Numbered from the stretch's first letter, positions 7,079 through 18,312 are shown. The stretch: 64,000 bases of DNA from Clostridiales bacterium (GCA_024684435.1 JAIKWV010000032.1:62001-126000); one strand, 5' to 3'. Numbers and translations: made by a program. Notes: generated by a model from the letters alone, not told the origin.

Positions 7079-8631
7079 TTTGCCTCAACCTCCTTTTTCA
7101 TGTCCTTAAGTGTCTCAAGAGCCGCATTGTGACCGGAAGTGTATGCGGAGGAATAACCGTCATGCTGTGTGCCGTAACCGCCGGCAAAGCGCAGACCCGG
7201 GATCTTTTCGTCGGCGTTGAGCATTACAGTTCTGGCGACCACTCCGTCGTACCTGCCGGCGTCATAGCCGTAGATAACGCCCTGAGGCGCATCCGTGTAG
7301 CGGGCGTAGGTCATGGGTGTGGCTATCTCTATTTCCTCGATGGCGTCACGGATCTTTACGCCTGCCGCCTTCTCGAAGTTATCTATCATCTTGTTCGCCA
7401 TATATTGCTTGGTCTTGACGTAATTTTCAGGGGTCACGTCCTTCCACGCGTCGGCTGTGAAAAGGGTCGTGATATAGAGTATCGACGTGCCCTCGGGGGA
7501 AGCGTCTTTGTCAGCCAGATTGAGGCAGACAGAAGCCTGTACGTTGTTGGTCTCTATGTTCTTCATCAGCTCATACTGCTTACGAGTATCCATGGTGTCG
7601 TAGATAAGGTAGCAGTGATCCGTGATCCCCAATTCTTCAGGAGACTTGTTGAGGCCTAAGAACATGGTAAAGCCTCTGGCGGCAAACTCACGGGAATTGG
7701 CTTTCTTTATCTCATACTCAGGCACATCTTTTGGATCCATGAGCTTGCCGAAAACGTTGTGAGGAGAGGTGTTGCAGATGATATGATCCGCTTGTTCCAC
7801 CTTGCCGCCGGCGATCTTTACGCCCTTTACCCTGCCGTTTTCCATGAGGATCTGCTCAACGGGGCTGTTGAACCAGACCACGCCGCCTGCCTTTTCAAAC
7901 TCGTCGACTACAGCGGTGCTTATCTCGTGACTGCGGGATTTGGGAGCCACAGCTCCGGTGGTGATATAATCGCGGACCATGGATGAGTAGTGTATAAAGC
8001 CTATCTCGTCACAGGGTATGCCCAGGTAGTCCCAGTAGGCGTTGATGATGTTTCTTGCGCTCTGGGGAACATGAAGCTTTGCCATGACCGTATCAAAGGG
8101 ATAACCCGCTGTACGGAGGAAGTTCATATGTTCCTTCTTTGCTTCCTTTATAATGCTGATAACGCTCGGCTTCAGGGTCTCGATATCGGCGAAGAATGCC
8201 GTGGTGGCGTTGATGTCGTCAGCAAGATCGAAAAACGCCGTCACGCTCTTGCGTGAACCAGGAACGTATTTTTCCATGGCGTCTATGTATGCGTCTCTGC
8301 CGAAAGGCATGGTGGCGTCAATGTTCTTTTCATCATTCAGCGTAATAAGACGGTAAGCGGCGGGGATGTCCACCCACTCTATTTTATCCGTCAGATCCAG
8401 CTCATCGAACATTTTACGGATACTGCCCATACCGTCGCTTTTTCCGAACCCGCACAACTCATGGAGGGAAGCTTCAAATTCGAACCTGCCTCTTTTAAAG
8501 CTGGTTGCGAAACCTCCGGGCAGATTGTGCCGCTCAAGGAGTAATGTTTTTTTGCCTGCCTTTGCAAGCGTGACAGCCGCAAGCAGACCGCCGTTGCCGG
8601 CGCCTACAACTATTGCATCCCATTTACTCAT
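7075..8631 (-). CDS. Phytoene dehydrogenase-like FAD-dependent oxidoreductase
   Basis: A 518-residue flavoprotein of the CrtI/phytoene desaturase superfamily. The N-terminus carries the dinucleotide-binding VVGAGNGGLLAAVTLAKAGKKT and the ERHNLPGG extension, and the C-terminus the family's closing motif GLRFAGGYGTQHDGYSSAYTSGHNAA. No carotenoid genes are nearby, and such proteins in gut clostridia are often annotated only as NAD(P)/FAD-dependent oxidoreductases, so a carotenoid substrate should not be assumed. It has an AAAGG site and is the first gene of the pair with the 2Fe-2S reductase, which overlaps by four bases and is the likely electron partner. Confidence 0.85.
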   Translation of the reverse strand: MSKWDAIVVGAGNGGLLAAVTLAKAGKKTLLLERHNLPGGFATSFKRGRFEFEASLHELCGFGKSDGMGSIRKMFDELDLTDKIEWVDIPAAYRLITLNDEKNIDATMPFGRDAYIDAMEKYVPGSRKSVTAFFDLADDINATTAFFADIETLKPSVISIIKEAKKEHMNFLRTAGYPFDTVMAKLHVPQSARNIINAYWDYLGIPCDEIGFIHYSSMVRDYITTGAVAPKSRSHEISTAVVDEFEKAGGVVWFNSPVEQILMENGRVKGVKIAGGKVEQADHIICNTSPHNVFGKLMDPKDVPEYEIKKANSREFAARGFTMFLGLNKSPEELGITDHCYLIYDTMDTRKQYELMKNIETNNVQASVCLNLADKDASPEGTSILYITTLFTADAWKDVTPENYVKTKQYMANKMIDNFEKAAGVKIRDAIEEIEIATPMTYARYTDAPQGVIYGYDAGRYDGVVARTVMLNADEKIPGLRFAGGYGTQHDGYSSAYTSGHNAALETLKDMKKEVEAK

Positions 8632-8824
8632 TTTTCATTAACCTTTCTGCTCACAAAAGTCAAGATCAGGGTTTGTCCGATTCTTAAGCCGGATTTTTCG
8701 GTCACAGTGCCGTGAGCTGACAACGCGTCCTACTTGCCAAAACGGGATGATAGCACCCTAATGTATTAAATATACCATACTGTGGATAAAATTTCTATAG
8801 CTAATTTCAAAAATCTCAATATAT

Positions 8825-10042
8825 TTATTGCTTTTTCTGTTCAGCCGCCGGAACCTGCTCATCCCCTGTTTCGGCGAAATCTATTTTCAGCTTTCTGCCG
8901 ATGTTTTCACGGCAGTTTACTGCGGCGGAAAGCTGTACCCCGTCATCGGAAATTTTCTCTTTCATAATGCAGTCTGTTATTTCCGCATTGACAAGCTCTG
9001 CGCCCATTTCGTGGATGATCTTTTCATACGCCGCAAGTACCGCCGTATCCTCTGTCAGGGTGATCTTTGCCCCCGTGTTTTCCGCGTACCGCTTTGTCAA
9101 TATCCCCGCGGGAAGCCTTTTGCCCCTTGCGGACAGACAGCGTTCACTCACATAGATCTCGGTATCATCCGTTTTCCTGAATCCTATGCCTAAAGGGATC
9201 TTAAGCCCCAGGATGTGCAGATAATATCTTTTTTTCAAAAGCTCCGTTTTCTGCAAAACGGGTTCAAAAGGTACCGCCGCTGAATATTTATGCTCCGTCA
9301 ATGCCGCAACATAAGCGTCGGCGCCGCGTATAGTCACCGTTCCGTCCTTGTTCTCGATCACTCCGCTGACGAGAAGCGACCCTTTTCGCACGCCGTCTCC
9401 CCTCTTGACCTCCGCCTTGCCTGTGTAAGCTTCTACCGTCTCCACCGTACCCTCTCCGGATGCCACTATGTTGCAGGGCGTACCCTCGGATATTTTCTCC
9501 GACGGCTCCGTGACCTCACGGATCTCGATCACCGCCGTGCTTCCGTCTATGTTAAGGGACGTCCACATGACCTTATCCATACGCCTTGCCGCGGCAGACT
9601 GGATCTCCCTTGTGTCAAGGCTTTTTTTCGACACCCCGATATGTACGCCCAGATCCTCAAACACCGATATTATGTCCTCATCGCTGAGCAGTACGTTTCC
9701 CTCCACCTCAACGCTCCATATCCTTGTCGAAAGGGAGGCTGTAATGACCGCAAAAATTACCGCTCCCGCGATCACGCCCACCCTTTTTCTGTTTTTTCGC
9801 ATAAAGAACGGTAGTCCTTTCTTGCTTTTGATCTTCATTCGCATACCTGACTTTTTGGCAACAGTACGCATCTTTTTGTAGCCGCCTATCGAAGTGTTTC
9901 CTTTAAGGATTCCACCGCTGCAGTAAAGCCCGTTCAGCGGTATCCCCTCAATGGAACAAAGGTTTATAAAGCGCTCCGGGAAACCTCCCTCGGCGGTAAA
10001 TTCAACAGATCCCGTCACCATTCTCAACAAGCCTGCAAGCAT
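8825..10042 (-). CDS. yqfD: Sporulation protein YqfD
   Basis: A 405-residue membrane protein of the YqfD family, conserved in endospore formers and in Bacillus expressed in the mother cell under sigma-E. Residues 1-75 form the cytoplasmic N-terminal domain, a single transmembrane helix lies near 87-108 (VGVIAGAVIFAVITASLSTRIW), and the rest is outside, starting with a FtsQ/POTRA-like VEVEGNVLLSDEDI. The last ~20 residues are hydrophilic. The start has an AGGCAGGATAAG site. It follows yqfC by 24 bases, and the pair shares a divergent control region with ylbJ. Its exact role in spore formation is not known. Confidence 0.9.
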   Translation of the reverse strand: MLAGLLRMVTGSVEFTAEGGFPERFINLCSIEGIPLNGLYCSGGILKGNTSIGGYKKMRTVAKKSGMRMKIKSKKGLPFFMRKNRKRVGVIAGAVIFAVITASLSTRIWSVEVEGNVLLSDEDIISVFEDLGVHIGVSKKSLDTREIQSAAARRMDKVMWTSLNIDGSTAVIEIREVTEPSEKISEGTPCNIVASGEGTVETVEAYTGKAEVKRGDGVRKGSLLVSGVIENKDGTVTIRGADAYVAALTEHKYSAAVPFEPVLQKTELLKKRYYLHILGLKIPLGIGFRKTDDTEIYVSERCLSARGKRLPAGILTKRYAENTGAKITLTEDTAVLAAYEKIIHEMGAELVNAEITDCIMKEKISDDGVQLSAAVNCRENIGRKLKIDFAETGDEQVPAAEQKKQ

Positions 10043-10066
10043 CTTATCCTGCCTCCGAAAATAAAA

Positions 10067-10375
10067 TTATGAACTGAATCCCACACTGACTATCTCCCCG
10101 CAGATGACCGCCTCTCCGTCACGATAAAAGCTTATGCAGAGGTTTGCTCCGCTGAACCTCACGGAAAGCTTTCCCGCCGAAACGCAGACGTTTTTTTCAT
10201 CATATTCAAGCACTCCGCGGCAGCCGCTGACTATGGCTTTTTTGTTTCCGCAAAGCTCGATCTGAGCGTTGCCCGGCAGACCCTCGGCTGGCAGCTCAAG
10301 CCCGTTGCCTATACGCTCCGCAAGGGAATAAATATTCTTCTCTTTGGCGTTCTTTTTTGATGTATTCCTTGCCAT
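10067..10375 (-). CDS. yqfC: YabP/YqfC family sporulation protein
   Basis: A 102-residue soluble protein of the YabP/YqfC family; the beta-rich core ELCGNKKAIVSGCRGVLEYDE and the ending ICGEIVSVGF are typical. In spore formers it is encoded immediately upstream of yqfD, as here. I chose the ATG at 10375, preceded by AAAGGGTGAT; the in-frame GTG at 10417 has no Shine-Dalgarno and would lie inside the promoter region. A predicted sigma-E start point near 10392 gives it a leader of about 17 bases. Confidence 0.88.
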   Translation of the reverse strand: MARNTSKKNAKEKNIYSLAERIGNGLELPAEGLPGNAQIELCGNKKAIVSGCRGVLEYDEKNVCVSAGKLSVRFSGANLCISFYRDGEAVICGEIVSVGFSS

Positions 10376-10395
10376 TGCGGCATCACCCTTTCCGT

Positions 10396-10427
10396 TAATA
10401 TTTATGACTTTTTCCACATAAATATTT
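10396..10427. promoter_or_regulatory. Overlapping divergent sigma-E-type promoters (yqfC-yqfD / ylbJ)
   Basis: Plus strand: TAATATT (10396-10402), 14-base spacer, CATAAATA (10417-10424). Minus strand: AAATATT (10427-10421), 14-base spacer, CATAAATA (10406-10399). Both resemble the sigma-E consensus KMATATT-14-CATACANT. They are built on one inverted repeat, AATATTTATG (10397-10406) and CATAAATATT (10417-10426), so the -10 of each promoter overlaps the -35 of the other. Both flanking gene sets are sigma-E-controlled families in Bacillus. Confidence 0.6.
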
Positions 10428-10440
10428 ATGGGTGATCGTA

Positions 10441-11481
10441 TTGAAAAGCAAAAAACTGCCCGTTTTCCTGGGCATGACGGGTATATCCGTTTTCATCCTT
10501 TGCCTGACAGTGTATCCCGCCCTTGCCTCAAAGGGTGTTCGGGACGCTCTGAATCTCTGCGGGCAGGTGATGATCCCCTCTCTTTTTCCGTTCATGGTGA
10601 TATGTTCTTTCATAGTGAAGCTTAATACAGGCGGCAGACCGGCGCCTGTATCGAAAAAGGTCATGGGACTTCTTTTCAGACTCCCATCAAACGCCCTGCC
10701 TGTGGTGCTGTTGGGGCTTACGGCGGGTTTTCCCGTGGGGGCGGCGATGACGTCGCAGCTCTTCCGTGAAAAACGGCTGACTGGAAATCAGGCGAGAAGG
10801 CTCATGGCGTTCTGCGTAAACTGTGGCCCTGTTTTTGCTCTGGGGACGGTAGGCAGCGCCATGCTTGGCAGCAAAAAAGCAGGGGCAATAATATTCGTTT
10901 CTCTGCTTGTCTCCTCCCTAACGATAGGCTTTATTTCACGTTTTTTCGACGACGGCAGCAATGCTGAGGTTTGTGTATCATCAGAAAGACCCGAATACCT
11001 CAAAGCTATGGTCTCCTCCGTTTCCGACGCCTCGCAGGCAATGCTTTCTGTGTGCGCTTGGATAATATTTTTCGGCTGTATATGCTCCCTGCTGTCCCTG
11101 CTGCCCTCTGTTTCACTGCCGCTCACATGTATATTTGAAGTGTCATCAGGATGTATGGAGGGTGTAAAGCACGGCTTCCCCATCCCACTGCTTGCCGCCA
11201 TCATCGGCTGGGCGGGTATTTCCGTCCACTGTCAGATAATGCCATATCTCTGCGCTGTCGGTATGCCTCTGCCCCTTTTCTTTTCCCTCAGACTGCTCAA
11301 CGGCGGACTTGCGGCGGCTGTCTGCTCCCTGCTTTTAAAACTGTTCCCCTGTGAAATTCCCGCAATGCTCAACTCTGCTTACCCTGTTACATTGACCTGC
11401 TCCGCTCCCCCGGTGGCGGCAGGCGTGATAATTATGTGTTCAATATTGATATTAGACCTTGATATAGCCCGCAAAGTATGA
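10441..11481 (+). CDS. ylbJ: Sporulation integral membrane protein YlbJ
   Basis: A 346-residue polytopic membrane protein of the YlbJ family (nucleoside-recognition/Gate fold), needed in Bacillus for normal spore cortex and heat resistance. Motifs include IPSLFPFMV in the first Gate region, LTAGFPVGAAMTSQL, and FCVNCGPVFALGTVGSAML; about eight hydrophobic segments are seen. The start is uncertain: TTG at 10441 follows GGTGATC, a good match to the 16S tail, with a very short leader from the predicted sigma-E promoter. An in-frame GTG at 10432 lies inside that Shine-Dalgarno. It diverges from yqfC-yqfD, another sporulation pair. Confidence 0.85.
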   Translation: MKSKKLPVFLGMTGISVFILCLTVYPALASKGVRDALNLCGQVMIPSLFPFMVICSFIVKLNTGGRPAPVSKKVMGLLFRLPSNALPVVLLGLTAGFPVGAAMTSQLFREKRLTGNQARRLMAFCVNCGPVFALGTVGSAMLGSKKAGAIIFVSLLVSSLTIGFISRFFDDGSNAEVCVSSERPEYLKAMVSSVSDASQAMLSVCAWIIFFGCICSLLSLLPSVSLPLTCIFEVSSGCMEGVKHGFPIPLLAAIIGWAGISVHCQIMPYLCAVGMPLPLFFSLRLLNGGLAAAVCSLLLKLFPCEIPAMLNSAYPVTLTCSAPPVAAGVIIMCSILILDLDIARKV

Positions 11482-11512
11482 TATTATCTTATGGTACAAA
11501 GGGGTTGATCTA

Positions 11513-11731
11513 ATGAGAAGGAAATTACTTAACACCAAGGAGCTTTCGCCTTCATGCTCATACTGCAAATACGGCAAAAGGTCTCCGGACAGAGAAAACG
11601 TGCTTTGCTCTCTGAGCGGTATCCGCATGCCGGATTCCTGCTGCGGAAAGTTTATATATGACCCTTTGAAGCGTCAGCCGAAAAGGCGTCCCAACCTGCC
11701 CGTACATTCACCGGATGAATTTAAGCTTTGA
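11513..11731 (+). CDS. Small cysteine-rich hypothetical protein
   Basis: A 72-residue basic protein I do not recognise. It has an AAAGGGG site 8 bases before the ATG. Cysteines are arranged as CSYCKYG, then a single C, then CC (SCCGKF), which could form one zinc or iron site; proline and arginine are abundant near the end (RQPKRRPNLP). There is no signal peptide or membrane segment. It lies 31 bases after ylbJ and 24 before the next gene, in the same direction. A real gene is likely because of the ribosome site and tight spacing; function cannot be given. Confidence 0.65.
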   Translation: MRRKLLNTKELSPSCSYCKYGKRSPDRENVLCSLSGIRMPDSCCGKFIYDPLKRQPKRRPNLPVHSPDEFKL

Positions 11732-11755
11732 TAAAAAGCGGATTGGAGTTTACTT

Positions 11756-12268
11756 ATGGCATATGTTTCAATGATAAATTACGACACCGCGCCGGAAGAG
11801 GTAAAAAAGGCTCACGACGATCACATGAAGATCGGAAAGATGACCAACATGAAGCGCACGCTCCTCAACAACGTTCCATCTTTCAAGGCGCTCATGGAGT
11901 GGTACACATTAAGGGACGAGGCGGCAAAATTTCTTACACCGCTTGAGATAAATTTCTTCTGCTACGCCATCTCTTCCCAGAACGACTGCCTCATATGTTC
12001 ATCCTTCTTCCGCAAGATCTTAAAGGACGAAAACATTGACTTTGACACATTCATGTTCACTCCGAGGCAGGAGCTTCTGATCGCCTTCGGCAGAGCTATG
12101 GTGACCGATCCGCACAATGTGGGCGATGACCTTTTCGCCGAGCTGAAGAAGGAATTCAACGACGAGCAGATCGTTGTGCTCACAGCCTTCGGAGCCATTA
12201 TGATCGCCACAAATCTTATCAACACAACTCTTCACGTGGAGCTTGACAGCTTTTATCTGAACGAATAA
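11756..12268 (+). CDS. Carboxymuconolactone decarboxylase/AhpD-like protein
   Basis: A 170-residue all-helical protein of the CMD superfamily (PF02627). The conserved region reads AISSQNDCLICSSFF, giving the CxxC redox pair of the AhpD-type peroxidase branch, rather than the decarboxylase branch. The segment RQELLIAFGRAMVTDP and the later VLTAFGAIMIATNLINT are usual for family members. Such proteins reduce peroxides or act with unidentified partners. An SDR dehydrogenase follows 41 bases downstream, suggesting a shared transcript; the spacer between them contains a MITE-end fragment at 12274-12290. Confidence 0.82.
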   Translation: MAYVSMINYDTAPEEVKKAHDDHMKIGKMTNMKRTLLNNVPSFKALMEWYTLRDEAAKFLTPLEINFFCYAISSQNDCLICSSFFRKILKDENIDFDTFMFTPRQELLIAFGRAMVTDPHNVGDDLFAELKKEFNDEQIVVLTAFGAIMIATNLINTTLHVELDSFYLNE

Positions 12269-12273
12269 TATAC

Positions 12274-12290
12274 GGTCACCTCTAAAAATA
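12274..12290. repeat. Solitary terminal sequence of the MITE-like repeat
   Basis: GGTCACCTCTAAAAATA matches the reverse complement of the right end of the element at 578-738 over 16 consecutive bases. No partner end is present nearby. It occupies the spacer between the CMD-like gene and the SDR gene. Confidence 0.45.
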
Positions 12291-12309
12291 ACAAAAAGGA
12301 TGTTGCAAT

Positions 12310-13110
12310 ATGGAATTCAAGAACAAGACAGTATTCATCACCGGCGCCGCAAAGGGTCAGGGCCGGGGCGTTGCCCTCGCTTTCGCTAAGGAAGGCGCCA
12401 ATATCATAGCCTTTGATCTGGGCAAAAAGATCGAATACCCCGCATACAACCACGCCTGCAGCGAAGACCTGATAAAGCTCAAGGAAGAGGTTGAAGCTTT
12501 GGGCGCGGAGATAGAGATCTGCGCCGGAGACGTGCGCAATGCCGAGGAAGTCAAAGCCGCGGCGGATAAGGGCGCGGCGCGTTTCGGCGGCATCGATATC
12601 CTGTTCAACAACGCGGGTATCTGCGCCTATGCTCTGTCCTGGGAAATGACGGAAAACGAATGGGACACCATGATAGACATCAACCTCAAGGGCGCATGGC
12701 TCGTTTCCAAATACGTTATCCCCTACATGATAAAGCAAAAGAGCGGCGTTATAATCAACAACTCTTCAATAGGCGGCCTCAGGGGCATGAACCGTCTTTC
12801 CCACTACGCGGCGTCAAAATTCGGAATGATCGGTCTTACAAAATCCCAGGCCATTGAACTGGCTCCCTACAACATCCGCGTGGTCAGCATCCACCCCACC
12901 GGAGTGAACACTCCTATGAACGACGGACTTGCGGAAATGGAAGGCGCCACTCCCATTGAGATCGCGGAACGCTCAGCCGGCAATCTCATCCCCGTACCCT
13001 GGATCGAGGTGGAGGACGTTGCAAACTCCGTTCTGTTCCTCGCAAGCGACAAAGCACGGTACATCACAGGCAGTCAGTTCGTCCTTGACGCGGGTCTGCT
13101 CACAAGATAA
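12310..13110 (+). CDS. Short-chain dehydrogenase/reductase (SDR)
   Basis: A 266-residue classical SDR oxidoreductase. The NAD(P)-binding motif is TGAAKGQGRGVA near residues 11-22, the structural NNAG motif is at FNNAGICAY, and the active site serine, tyrosine and lysine are in NNSSIGG and HYAASKFGM (Y-X3-K). An acidic residue after the second strand (IAFDLG) points to NAD(H) preference. The C-terminal ITGSQFVLDAGLL is typical. The TGAAxGQGR variant recalls the mycofactocin-coupled/carveol dehydrogenase branch, but no mycofactocin genes are visible, so the substrate is open. A clear terminator follows. Confidence 0.88.
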   Translation: MEFKNKTVFITGAAKGQGRGVALAFAKEGANIIAFDLGKKIEYPAYNHACSEDLIKLKEEVEALGAEIEICAGDVRNAEEVKAAADKGAARFGGIDILFNNAGICAYALSWEMTENEWDTMIDINLKGAWLVSKYVIPYMIKQKSGVIINNSSIGGLRGMNRLSHYAASKFGMIGLTKSQAIELAPYNIRVVSIHPTGVNTPMNDGLAEMEGATPIEIAERSAGNLIPVPWIEVEDVANSVLFLASDKARYITGSQFVLDAGLLTR

Positions 13111-13132
13111 ATTCTTGCAAAATAATGCTTTT

Positions 13133-13172
13133 CACCTCCCTGCCGTCAGGCACGGAGGTGTGTTGTTTGTTT
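13133..13172 (+). terminator. Intrinsic terminator after the SDR gene
   Basis: Arms 13133-13144 and 13149-13160 form a 12-base stem with one mismatch and a GTCA loop, followed by TGTTGTTTGTTT. The remaining intergenic sequence to 13305 is AT-rich and shows nothing else recognisable. Confidence 0.8.
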
Positions 13173-13305
13173 ATTCATTTGTAAGGTTTTCAACGATTTC
13201 AACATTAATTAAGCGGTAAATCATAATGCATATTGTGAATAATAACGGTTAAAATTCTATATGTTGTAATCTTACAAAAAATATATATTAGTTTTATTAA
13301 AAGTG

Positions 13306-13335
13306 TTGACAAACAGTGCTTCGGTGTTGTATAAT
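13306..13335 (+). promoter_or_regulatory. Sigma-A promoter of the rpsL operon
   Basis: Consensus TTGACA (13306-13311) and TATAAT (13330-13335) are separated by 18 bases, with an AT-rich upstream region (13230-13300) that could act as an UP element. The leader of about 85 bases before rpsL contains a possible GCGAA/TTCGC pairing (about 13351-13391), whose role is unknown. Confidence 0.85.
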
Positions 13336-13427
13336 ACTAACCCGTAGTGTCGCGAAGAGTGTTCTCGGCTTAGTCCCTGCGCCCTTTTCGCTGCATATAA
13401 AATTTTTCAGGAAAGGAGAGAAAATAC

Positions 13428-13850
13428 TTGCCAACCTTTAATCAGCTTGTTCGTAACGGCAGAGAAACATTGGAGAAGAAGGCAAAGGCTCCTGCTCTTT
13501 TGAAGGGTCTCAACTCTAAGAAGAACATCGCCACAGACGTGAGTTCACCCCAAAAGCGCGGCGTTTGCACAGCGGTGAAGACTGCTACACCCAAAAAGCC
13601 CAACTCAGCCCTCAGAAAGATCGCCAGAGTTCGTCTTACCAACGGTATTGAGGTTTCCTCATATATCCCCGGTGTAGGTCACAACCTTCAGGAACACTCA
13701 GTTGTTCTTATCCGCGGCGGTCGTGTTAAGGACCTTCCCGGTGTCCGTTACCACATCATCAGAGGCACTCTTGATACTCAGGGTGTCAGCGGCAGAATGC
13801 AGGCCCGTTCAAAATACGGTGCAAAGCGTCCGAAGGCCGCTAAGAAGTGA
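13428..13850 (+). CDS. rpsL: 30S ribosomal protein S12
   Basis: S12 sits at the decoding centre of the small subunit. The 140-residue protein begins [11 protein letters not shown] and carries the conserved [11 protein letters not shown] loop (site of streptomycin-resistance changes) and [28 protein letters not shown], ending in basic residues. The start is TTG at 13428, preceded by AAAGGAGAG 7 bases upstream; no ATG is available in frame. It opens the str operon with rpsG, fusA and tuf downstream. Assignment is certain. Confidence 0.98.
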   Translation: MPTFNQLVRNGRETLEKKAKAPALLKGLNSKKNIATDVSSPQKRGVCTAVKTATPKKPNSALRKIARVRLTNGIEVSSYIPGVGHNLQEHSVVLIRGGRVKDLPGVRYHIIRGTLDTQGVSGRMQARSKYGAKRPKAAKK

Positions 13851-13913
13851 TCCTTGTATTCGGGGATGCTTTTGAAATTACGACAGAATCTTCTTGAAGG
13901 CATGGCATCATAA

Positions 13914-14495
<582 letters not shown>

Positions 14496-14540
14496 TTTTT
14501 GTATTTTAGCCGGCCGATTATCCGGCAAATGGAGGACTAT

Positions 14541-16622
<2,082 letters not shown>

Positions 16623-16656
16623 TTTCAGTTGTCAAAGTAAAAATTTAAATTAACAC

Positions 16657-16685
16657 TTGCAATTTATTCAATAAATTGTTAGAAT
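16657..16685 (+). promoter_or_regulatory. Separate sigma-A promoter for tuf
   Basis: TTGCAA (16657-16662), 17-base spacer, TAGAAT (16680-16685), in the 117-base AT-rich gap between fusA and tuf. It would allow tuf to be expressed above the rest of the operon. Confidence 0.6.
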
Positions 16686-16739
16686 AAGTCTATGCGCAGG
16701 CATATGATTATTAACTGTCAATAAAAGGAGGACAATTAA

Positions 16740-17942
16740 ATGGCAAAAGCAAAATTTGAGAGAACCAAGCCCCATGTTAACATCGGTACTATCGGTCACG
16801 TTGACCACGGTAAGACAACTCTTACAGCTGCTATAACAAAGACCCTCGCTATGAAGGGTGAGGCAGACTTCGTTGATTACGCAAACATTGATAAGGCTCC
16901 CGAAGAGAGAGAGCGCGGTATCACAATCAACACAGCTCACGTTGAGTATGAGACTGAATCACGTCACTATGCTCACGTTGACTGCCCCGGTCACGCTGAC
17001 TATATCAAGAACATGATCACAGGTGCTGCGCAGATGGACGGCGCTATCCTTGTTATCGCCGCGACAGATGGCCCCATGGCTCAGACCAAGGAGCACCTTC
17101 TTCTTGCCCGTCAGGTCGGCGTTCCCTACATCGTTGTTTACATGAACAAGTGCGATCAGGTCGACGATCCCGAGCTCCTTGAGCTTGTTGAGATGGAGAT
17201 CCGTGAGACTCTTGACGAGTACGAATTCCCCGGTGATGAAACACCCATCATCAAGGGTTCCGCTCTTGAGGCTCTTAACTATTCAGGCGACGACGTAAAC
17301 GCTCCTGAGCTCAAGTCAATCTGGGAACTCATGGACGCTGTTGACACCTATATCCCCACACCCGAGCGTAAGGCTGACCTCCCCTTCCTTATGCCTGTTG
17401 AGGACGTTTTCACGATCACCGGTCGCGGCACAGTTGCTACGGGCAGAGTTGAGCGTGGACAGCTCAGAATGGGCGAAGAGCTTGAGATCGTTGGTCTTAC
17501 AGAAGAGAAGAGAAAGACCGTATGTACCGGTATCGAGATGTTCCGCAAGATCCTCGATTACGCTGAGGCAGGCGACAACATCGGTGCTCTTCTTCGTGGT
17601 ATCCAGCGTACAGAGATCGAGCGCGGCCAGGTTCTTTCCAAGCCCGGTTCGATCCATCCCCACACAAAGTTCCGCGGCCAGGTTTACGTTCTGACCAAGG
17701 ATGAAGGCGGCCGTCATACTCCGTTCTTCAACAACTACCGTCCTCAGTTCTACTTCAGAACTACAGACGTTACCGGCGTTATCACCCTTCCCGAAGGCAC
17801 AGAGATGTGCATGCCCGGCGACAACATTGATATGGACGTTGAGCTTATCACTCCTATCGCTATTGAGCAGGGTCTTCGCTTCGCTATCCGTGAAGGCGGC
17901 CGTACAGTCGGTTCAGGCGTTGTTATCGCTATCAACGAATAA
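16740..17942 (+). CDS. tuf: Translation elongation factor Tu
   Basis: EF-Tu carries aminoacyl-tRNA to the ribosomal A site as a GTP complex. The 400-residue protein starts [20 protein letters not shown], with P-loop [21 protein letters not shown] (switch I), [12 protein letters not shown] (switch II) and NKCD. Domains II and III follow, with [13 protein letters not shown] and the C-terminal [19 protein letters not shown] precedes the ATG. It is last in the str operon and is followed by a strong terminator. Codon use is highly biased, as expected for a very abundant protein. Confidence 0.98.
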   Translation: MAKAKFERTKPHVNIGTIGHVDHGKTTLTAAITKTLAMKGEADFVDYANIDKAPEERERGITINTAHVEYETESRHYAHVDCPGHADYIKNMITGAAQMDGAILVIAATDGPMAQTKEHLLLARQVGVPYIVVYMNKCDQVDDPELLELVEMEIRETLDEYEFPGDETPIIKGSALEALNYSGDDVNAPELKSIWELMDAVDTYIPTPERKADLPFLMPVEDVFTITGRGTVATGRVERGQLRMGEELEIVGLTEEKRKTVCTGIEMFRKILDYAEAGDNIGALLRGIQRTEIERGQVLSKPGSIHPHTKFRGQVYVLTKDEGGRHTPFFNNYRPQFYFRTTDVTGVITLPEGTEMCMPGDNIDMDVELITPIAIEQGLRFAIREGGRTVGSGVVIAINE

Positions 17943-17962
17943 TTCATAACCGAACAACATTT

Positions 17963-17995
17963 AAGGCGCAGGCAGAAATGCTTGCGCCTTTTTTA
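17963..17995 (+). terminator. Intrinsic terminator after tuf
   Basis: AAGGCGCAGGC pairs with GCTTGCGCCTT around a five-base loop (one G-U pair), followed by TTTT and AT-rich sequence. Confidence 0.88.
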
Positions 17996-18001
17996 TATGA
18001 A

Positions 18002-18027
18002 AAGCCCTGCACAAATGTGCAGGGTAA
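18002..18027 (-). terminator. Intrinsic terminator after rqcP
   Basis: CCCTGCAC and GTGCAGGG (18006-18025) pair perfectly around a four-base loop; on the minus strand the stem is followed by CTTTTCAT. It serves the minus-strand rqcP, which converges on tuf. Confidence 0.75.
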
Positions 18028-18047
18028 AATATTGTCAAATTATATTC

Positions 18048-18287
18048 TCAAAGCACCTTGAACATGGTTGAGGCGTTTTCCTTGGTGGCGTATTCGGAGA
18101 CGTTCAGCACCTGATACTTTGTCAGGTTGGAGCCCATCTGAATTTCTATTATATCCCCTACCTTGACCTCATAGGACGCCCGGGCGACCTTGCCGTTTAC
18201 GGTGACGTGCTTGGCATCGCAGACCTCGTTGGCTATGGTTCTTCTTTTGATTATTCTGGAAACCTTCAGATATTTGTCAAGTCTCAT
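18048..18287 (-). CDS. rqcP: S4-domain RNA-binding protein RqcP (YabO-like)
   Basis: A 79-residue protein that is a single S4 RNA-binding domain: MRLDKYLKVSRIIKRRTIANE, VTVNGKVARASYEVKVGDIIEI. Bacterial RqcP binds stalled 50S subunits and assists alanine tailing in ribosome quality control with RqcH. The ATG at 18287 follows AAAGGTGA; an in-frame GTG at 18296 is within that site. The neighbour order yabM-mazG-hup-yabO is the same as in other Firmicutes, supporting the name. The next gene upstream, hup, has its own terminator, so expression may be partly separate. Confidence 0.88.
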   Translation of the reverse strand: MRLDKYLKVSRIIKRRTIANEVCDAKHVTVNGKVARASYEVKVGDIIEIQMGSNLTKYQVLNVSEYATKENASTMFKVL

Positions 18288-18312
18288 ATACTTCACCTTT
18301 CAGATAAGAAGA

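Noticed and set aside
8632..8824. Promoter for the CrtI-like/2Fe-2S pair
   Set aside because: The 193-base gap is AT-rich in places, but no hexamer pair with acceptable spacing stood out; no gene or clear hairpin was seen.
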